Assembly (NCBI GenBank): GCA_002407865.1
Contig: DHPI01000012.1
Coordinates: forward strand, 1-11,777
DNA: 11,777 nt
Reading direction: 5' to 3'
From: Spirochaetia bacterium UBA5368
Lineage (GTDB): Bacteria > Spirochaetota > UBA4802 > UBA5368
Made by a program: the position numbers and the translations under genes. The notes beneath the pieces are model-generated. The model saw nothing but the letters and a program-made list of their open reading frames with translations, was not told where the DNA came from and did no database searches. Positions 7,987-11,777 of the stretch are shown here, piece by piece. The number at the start of each line of letters is the position of its first letter. The first letter of the stretch is position 1.

Positions 7987-8017
7987 GATACTGCAGAGAC
8001 CTGCAGTATCTTTTTTT
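7987..8017 (+). terminator. Rho-independent terminator after tRNA-Asn
   Basis: A perfect 10-bp stem, GATACTGCAG/CTGCAGTATC with loop AGAC, is followed by seven T residues. It lies 26 nt after the tRNA and clearly serves plus-strand transcription; the minus strand has no T-run after the stem. Confidence 0.93.
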
Positions 8018-8532
8018 GTAGAATAAAAGAGAAGGGACGCTTCCAGACTATTTCCGCGCGGCCGGTATGAACCACCACACGCTCAGCCATCGACCGTACC
8101 AGCGTAATCCTGTCCGCCTGGGATGAGTGCTCATATACTCCAGGCAGATCCTGCAGATTATCAATGACACCGGCGACGTGCGTAATGAAACCGGTTTTAT
8201 CAACACGCAGCAGCGATCGCTGTTTTTCGAGCGCCGCGATTTGCTTATTGATATCGTTTATATTTCGTTCCAGGACTTTCGCATCGATTGATGAGTCCCG
8301 GTACAAGCGCATAAATTTATCCTGTGCTTTCTCAAGCTTCGAAATCTGCCCGGCGATCTGCCGGGCATCCGACTCCTGATACCTGCTTTTTTCTTCCACC
8401 GCAATCGAAAACAATTTTTTCAGCGTCTCTGCGAAATCATCAGAAAGCGCCGCGGCCGCCATCGCTTGATTGATCAGCTTGTGTATCTCCGATTCCCGCC
8501 GCTGGGATCCTGCGAGAAGTTATCAAAAAACC

Positions 8533-8934
8533 TTAACGCATGTACTCACACCTGCAGCAATCCAACCCAACGCCTGTACATGTATTCTGCGCAACCAGTT
8601 CGTAATTATAATAAATTTCTAACTGATACTGTAATGATCTCTGCTGAACCCCGGCAGTCTCAGGGTCACAGTCAGCCAACGCCCATGCCGGATCAACATG
8701 AGCCTCAACCACGTATAGCGACACATCATCCCGCACGTCACACGCCCATTCCCATACTGTTTCATTCGGATAGTATTTCACTACACCACCACTCCCGCTG
8801 GTTGCCAGTATCCACCCGCTCCCAGAGCTGGAAGGGCCAATCACACGATACTTCAGGCAGTCCGGCTCATCCCCAGATGTACATCGGTAAAAAAAACCAG
8901 AGAGCAAAACAATCAAAATTATAAACTGGCGCAT
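8533..8934 (-). CDS. Small secreted cysteine-rich protein (possible lipoprotein), unknown
   Basis: A 133-residue protein that I cannot assign to a family. The N-terminus (MRQFIILIVLLSGFFYRC) is a signal peptide. The cysteine at 18 could be lipidated in the relaxed spirochaetal manner, but arginine just before it is a poor lipobox. The mature part has eight cysteines (18, 26, 65, 89, 119, 126, 127, 129) and a Ser/Gly-rich stretch (35-50), suggesting a disulfide-stabilised exported domain. The gene is well supported: AGGGGG lies 5 nt before the ATG and a good promoter lies at 8959-8987. It stands alone as the only intact gene between the tRNA-derived repeats, so it is probably cargo of the decayed element. 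Its stop lies about 10 nt from the broken end of the recombinase. Confidence 0.75.
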   Translation of the reverse strand: MRQFIILIVLLSGFFYRCTSGDEPDCLKYRVIGPSSSGSGWILATSGSGGVVKYYPNETVWEWACDVRDDVSLYVVEAHVDPAWALADCDPETAGVQQRSLQYQLEIYYNYELVAQNTCTGVGLDCCRCEYMR

Positions 8935-8958
8935 TTTTACCCCCTTTTTTTAAATACT

Positions 8959-8987
8959 ATCATATATGCCGCAAATGTCTATAACAA
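8959..8987 (-). promoter_or_regulatory. Promoter of the cysteine-rich protein gene
   Basis: On the minus strand a -35-like TTGTTA (8987-8982) and a -10 TATGAT (8964-8959) are separated by exactly 17 nt. They lie just upstream of the AGGGGG ribosome-binding site and ATG at 8934. The spacing and the -10 box are good; the -35 box has two mismatches. Confidence 0.65.
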
Positions 8988-9086
8988 TTACTACAGAAGC
9001 CACCCACTGTCCGCCTTGCCAGATTGTCGCCATTACGCCGCATACATAAACCAGATCATCCACTCATCTGAGATAGTTCGAAAATC

Positions 9087-9106
9087 GTCTTGCCGGGGGA
9101 GCACAA
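9087..9106 (+). repeat. Direct repeat copy 2 (tRNA-Asn 3'-end fragment)
   Basis: Identical over 20 nt to 7947-7966. No tRNA body lies upstream, so this is an orphan 3' end. The heptamer AGTTCGA, which directly precedes the repeat in the tRNA, also occurs here at 9075-9081 but is separated from it by five extra bases (AAATC), as if the copy were slightly longer and later disturbed. Confidence 0.8.
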
Positions 9107-9107
9107 T

Positions 9108-9142
9108 AGGACAGATTCGAAACGGATCTGTCCTTTCTTTTT
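9108..9142 (+). terminator. Rho-independent terminator after the second tRNA 3'-end copy
   Basis: A 12-bp stem AGGACAGATTCG/CGGATCTGTCCT (one G-T pair) with loop AAA is followed by TTCTTTTT. It works for the plus strand only. Its distance from the repeat is similar to that of the terminator after the intact tRNA, and the intervening bases are partly alike (TTCGAA then CGGA). It is probably the terminator of the tRNA unit from which the copy derives, and now also shields the region to its right. Confidence 0.88.
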
Positions 9143-9196
9143 CTGCACGCAAGGGTTGCCCTATTCCAAAAATCACAGAGTCAGTCATACCCTCCT

Positions 9197-9556
9197 CTAC
9201 ACCCTCTCCCACGCCTCAAGCACCAGCCGCTTCGTCCAGTATTCGCCGTACTTCCTGATCTCGTTGTTTTTCAATACCCGAAAGGTCTCTCCCGGGAAGT
9301 ACTCACCGTACACGTCCGCCGGGTCCAGAATATACCGCAGTTCATCGTAGGTAAGGCCGTAGAGCTTTGCGTAATACGTATTCAACTCGGCACGAATGGC
9401 CGCCCGCCGGTCGGGGTTCCAGGGGAAGGGAGGGATGGGAATGCCGACCTCACCCCCGGCGGTCCCTGTCTCTCCGCCGCGTCCTGATTTCGGCGCAGGT
9501 CTACGGAACCGTGCTTCCGGCATGGCGCTATGCGGGTGAAGATCTCTCGGGCAGGT
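9197..9556 (-). pseudogene. C-terminal remnant of an Eco57I-type DNA methylase / type IIG-like protein
   Basis: An open frame of about 119 codons, closed upstream by an in-frame TAA at 9557-9559. The last 70 residues (P-P-F-P-W-N-P-D-R-R-A, Y-Y-A-K-L-Y-G-L-T-Y-D-E-L-R-Y-I-L-D-P-A-D-V-Y-G, F-P-G-E-T-F-R-V-L-K, Y-G-E-Y-W-T-K-R-L-V-L-E-A-W) match, from memory of the family, the conserved C-terminal tail of very large Eco57I-class adenine methylases of restriction and DISARM-like systems. No catalytic NPPY motif remains. The first 35 codons are Arg/Pro/Gly-rich and may be out-of-frame or junction sequence. A short independent gene starting at the ATG at 9523 cannot be excluded, but there is no clear ribosome-binding site. 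It is GC-rich, like the BREX genes. Confidence 0.65.
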
Positions 9557-9642
9557 TTACCCCTCTTGGTGGGTCCCGCTGACCCCGGAAGCCTTGACTC
9601 GGTTACACTCGGTCAAATACCGAAAATAACCGGACAAACCAC

Positions 9643-9670
9643 TTGACAATGGACCTCAAACTGATATATT
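9643..9670 (+). promoter_or_regulatory. Sigma-70-type promoter of the BREX operon
   Basis: A perfect -35 TTGACA (9643-9648) lies 16 nt before the -10 TATATT (9665-9670, one mismatch to consensus). The predicted start near 9677 gives a leader of about 120 nt before the HTH gene. It is the only strong promoter visible upstream of the operon. Confidence 0.75.
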
Positions 9671-9676
9671 GTAACC

Positions 9677-9797
9677 CTGTTTGTCCTGGTTTATTGGGAC
9701 GTAAACGCCGAAGGCTGGAACGTGGTACACCGATCAACCAAGAGAAAGAGGCCGCTGCGAGGCAACCAATGAGGCTGAACGTGACTGGAGTCGAATG
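9677..9797 (+). promoter_or_regulatory. Untranslated leader of the BREX operon with an imperfect direct repeat
   Basis: About 120 nt separate the promoter and the HTH start. AGGCTGGAACGTG (9712-9724) recurs 60 nt later as AGGCTGAACGTG (9772-9783), differing by one base deletion; the second copy lies just before the HTH gene. The leader also holds a nine-codon reading frame. The repeat could bind a regulator, for example the HTH protein itself, but this is inference. Confidence 0.4.
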
Positions 9798-9798
9798 A
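9769..9798 (+). CDS. Possible nine-codon leader peptide overlapping the HTH gene start
   Basis: ATG at 9769 opens a frame encoding MRLNVTGVE that ends in TGA at 9796-9798, inside the ATGATG start of the HTH gene. A ribosome-binding site (GCGAGG, 6 nt before the ATG) is plausible. Such an arrangement could feed ribosomes into the HTH gene. There is no composition signal for amino-acid attenuation. Chance is a serious alternative for a frame this short. Confidence 0.25.
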   Translation: MRLNVTGVE

Positions 9799-10000
9799 TG
9801 GAAGACCGATGGCTCTCAGTAGATGAGATTGCTGACCATCTCGGCATTAAGCGGGATACGGTCTATAAGTGGATTAGCGAACGGCAGATGCCGGGCCACA
9901 AGATCGGTCGGCTCTGGAAGTTCGACAGGAAAGAAGTGGACGCGTGGGTGAAGTCCGGCGCAGCCGGTTATAACGAGCCTGGCTCAAGAGGAGATCGCTA

Positions 10001-10001
<1 letters not shown>
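9798..10001 (+). CDS. Excisionase-type helix-turn-helix DNA-binding protein of the BREX locus
   Basis: A 67-residue protein consisting of one MerR/excisionase-like winged helix domain: L-S-V-D-E-I-A-D-H-L-G-I-K-R-D-T-V-Y-K-W-I (helix-turn-helix), then P-G-H-K-I-G-R-L-W-K-F-D-R-K-E-V-D-A-W-V (wing and last helix). Proteins of this kind often open type 3 BREX operons and presumably bind the operon promoter, so autoregulation is likely but not shown. Two ATGs are in tandem (9795 and 9798). I chose 9798 because GGAG at 9787-9790 is 7 nt from it and only 4 nt from the other. The stop overlaps the brxF start by one base (TAATG), so the genes are coupled. Confidence 0.85.

Positions 10002-11777
<1,776 letters not shown>

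Larger units (their letters stand above)
7923..8519 (-). pseudogene. C-terminal remnant of a large serine recombinase
   Basis: An open frame of about 198 codons with no start of its own; an in-frame TAA at 8520-8522 precedes it and the nearest ATG is internal (8462). It matches the C-terminal region of large serine recombinases. A charged coiled coil (Q-I-S-K-L-E-K-A-Q-D-K-F, D-I-N-K-Q-I-A-A-L-E-K-Q) is followed by the closing motif R-I-T-L-V-R-S-M-A-E-R-V-V-V-H and G-R-A-E-I-V-W-K-R-P-F-S. The catalytic serine domain, recombinase domain and zinc ribbon are absent, so it cannot be active. The last residues are artefactual: the frame reads through the hairpin at 7987-8017 and then antisense through the tRNA (giving PRQDSNLRPSG) before stopping in the anticodon loop. 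The real homology probably ends near 8020. Confidence 0.85.
7947..9106. mobile_element. Putative decayed integrated element bounded by tRNA-Asn 3'-end repeats
   Basis: The 1.14-kb interval lies between two identical 20-nt copies of the tRNA-Asn 3' end. It contains a serine-recombinase remnant next to the tRNA and one small cargo gene with its own promoter. Size, truncated recombinase and flanking repeats suggest a shrunken integrative element. An alternative is rearrangement between two tRNA 3' flanks, since each copy is followed by its own terminator. Confidence 0.5.

Noticed and set aside
8466..8924. Plus-strand 152-codon frame opposite the cysteine-rich protein
   Set aside because: Its translation is rich in Ser, Pro, His and Gln with no domain, while the minus-strand gene has a promoter, a ribosome-binding site and a signal peptide.
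9050..9106. Possible second, degraded tRNA ending at the repeat
   Set aside because: Upstream of the shared 20 nt I could not pair a T arm, anticodon arm or acceptor strand; only an isolated AGTTCGA heptamer resembles tRNA.
9571..9585. Hairpin GGGTC-CCGCT-GACCC upstream of the BREX promoter
   Set aside because: A five-base stem in GC-rich DNA without a T-run is expected by chance.

Overview
The window joins two different stretches of DNA. Positions 1-7460 are a moderately AT-rich chromosomal backbone with every gene on the minus strand. Its content is signal-peptide proteins, a LysM/M23 cell-wall hydrolase, a UPF0164/PorV-like outer-membrane barrel with a C-terminal TPR, HflX, a DUF192 protein and RNase PH. 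This points to a didermic bacterium. The UPF0164-like barrel and short TPR secretory proteins fit a spirochaete (Leptospirales/Spirochaetia-like) best, but this is inferred from families and not proven.

In transcription order (right to left) the backbone reads: unknown 403-aa protein (7460-6249), PorV-like barrel (6191-4974), rph (5008-4289), small barrel-like secreted protein (4199-3459), DUF192 protein (3472-2999), hflX (3039-1885), LysM-M23 peptidase (1881-778) and a TPR protein (777 to beyond the left edge). From 4199 leftwards all genes overlap or abut, and the barrel overlaps rph, so this is one or two tightly coupled operons mixing envelope assembly with RNA and ribosome housekeeping.

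An AT-rich gap (7461-7841) leads to a promoter, a tRNA-Asn(GTT) gene (7889-7961) and its terminator. The last 15 nt of the tRNA plus 5 nt of flank recur exactly as a 20-nt direct repeat at 9087-9106, also followed by a strong terminator. Between the copies lie a serine-recombinase remnant, truncated at its N-terminal end, and an orphan gene for a small secreted protein with eight cysteines. This looks like a decayed integrated element at a tRNA attachment site. Beyond it is a C-terminal remnant of a large DNA methylase (9197-9556, minus strand).

From about 9600 the DNA becomes GC-rich and codon use changes. A good promoter (9643-9670) and a leader of about 120 nt precede a plus-strand operon: an excisionase-type HTH protein, BrxF and the N-terminal third of BrxC/DUF6079. 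This is the start of a type 3 BREX phage-exclusion locus. The expected methylase PglX, helicase, PglZ phosphatase and BrxA would lie past the right edge. The tRNA-Asn site therefore appears to be an integration hotspot that has collected several layers of mobile and defence DNA. Two very short reading frames overlap the starts of the HTH gene and brxC and may couple translation along the operon.
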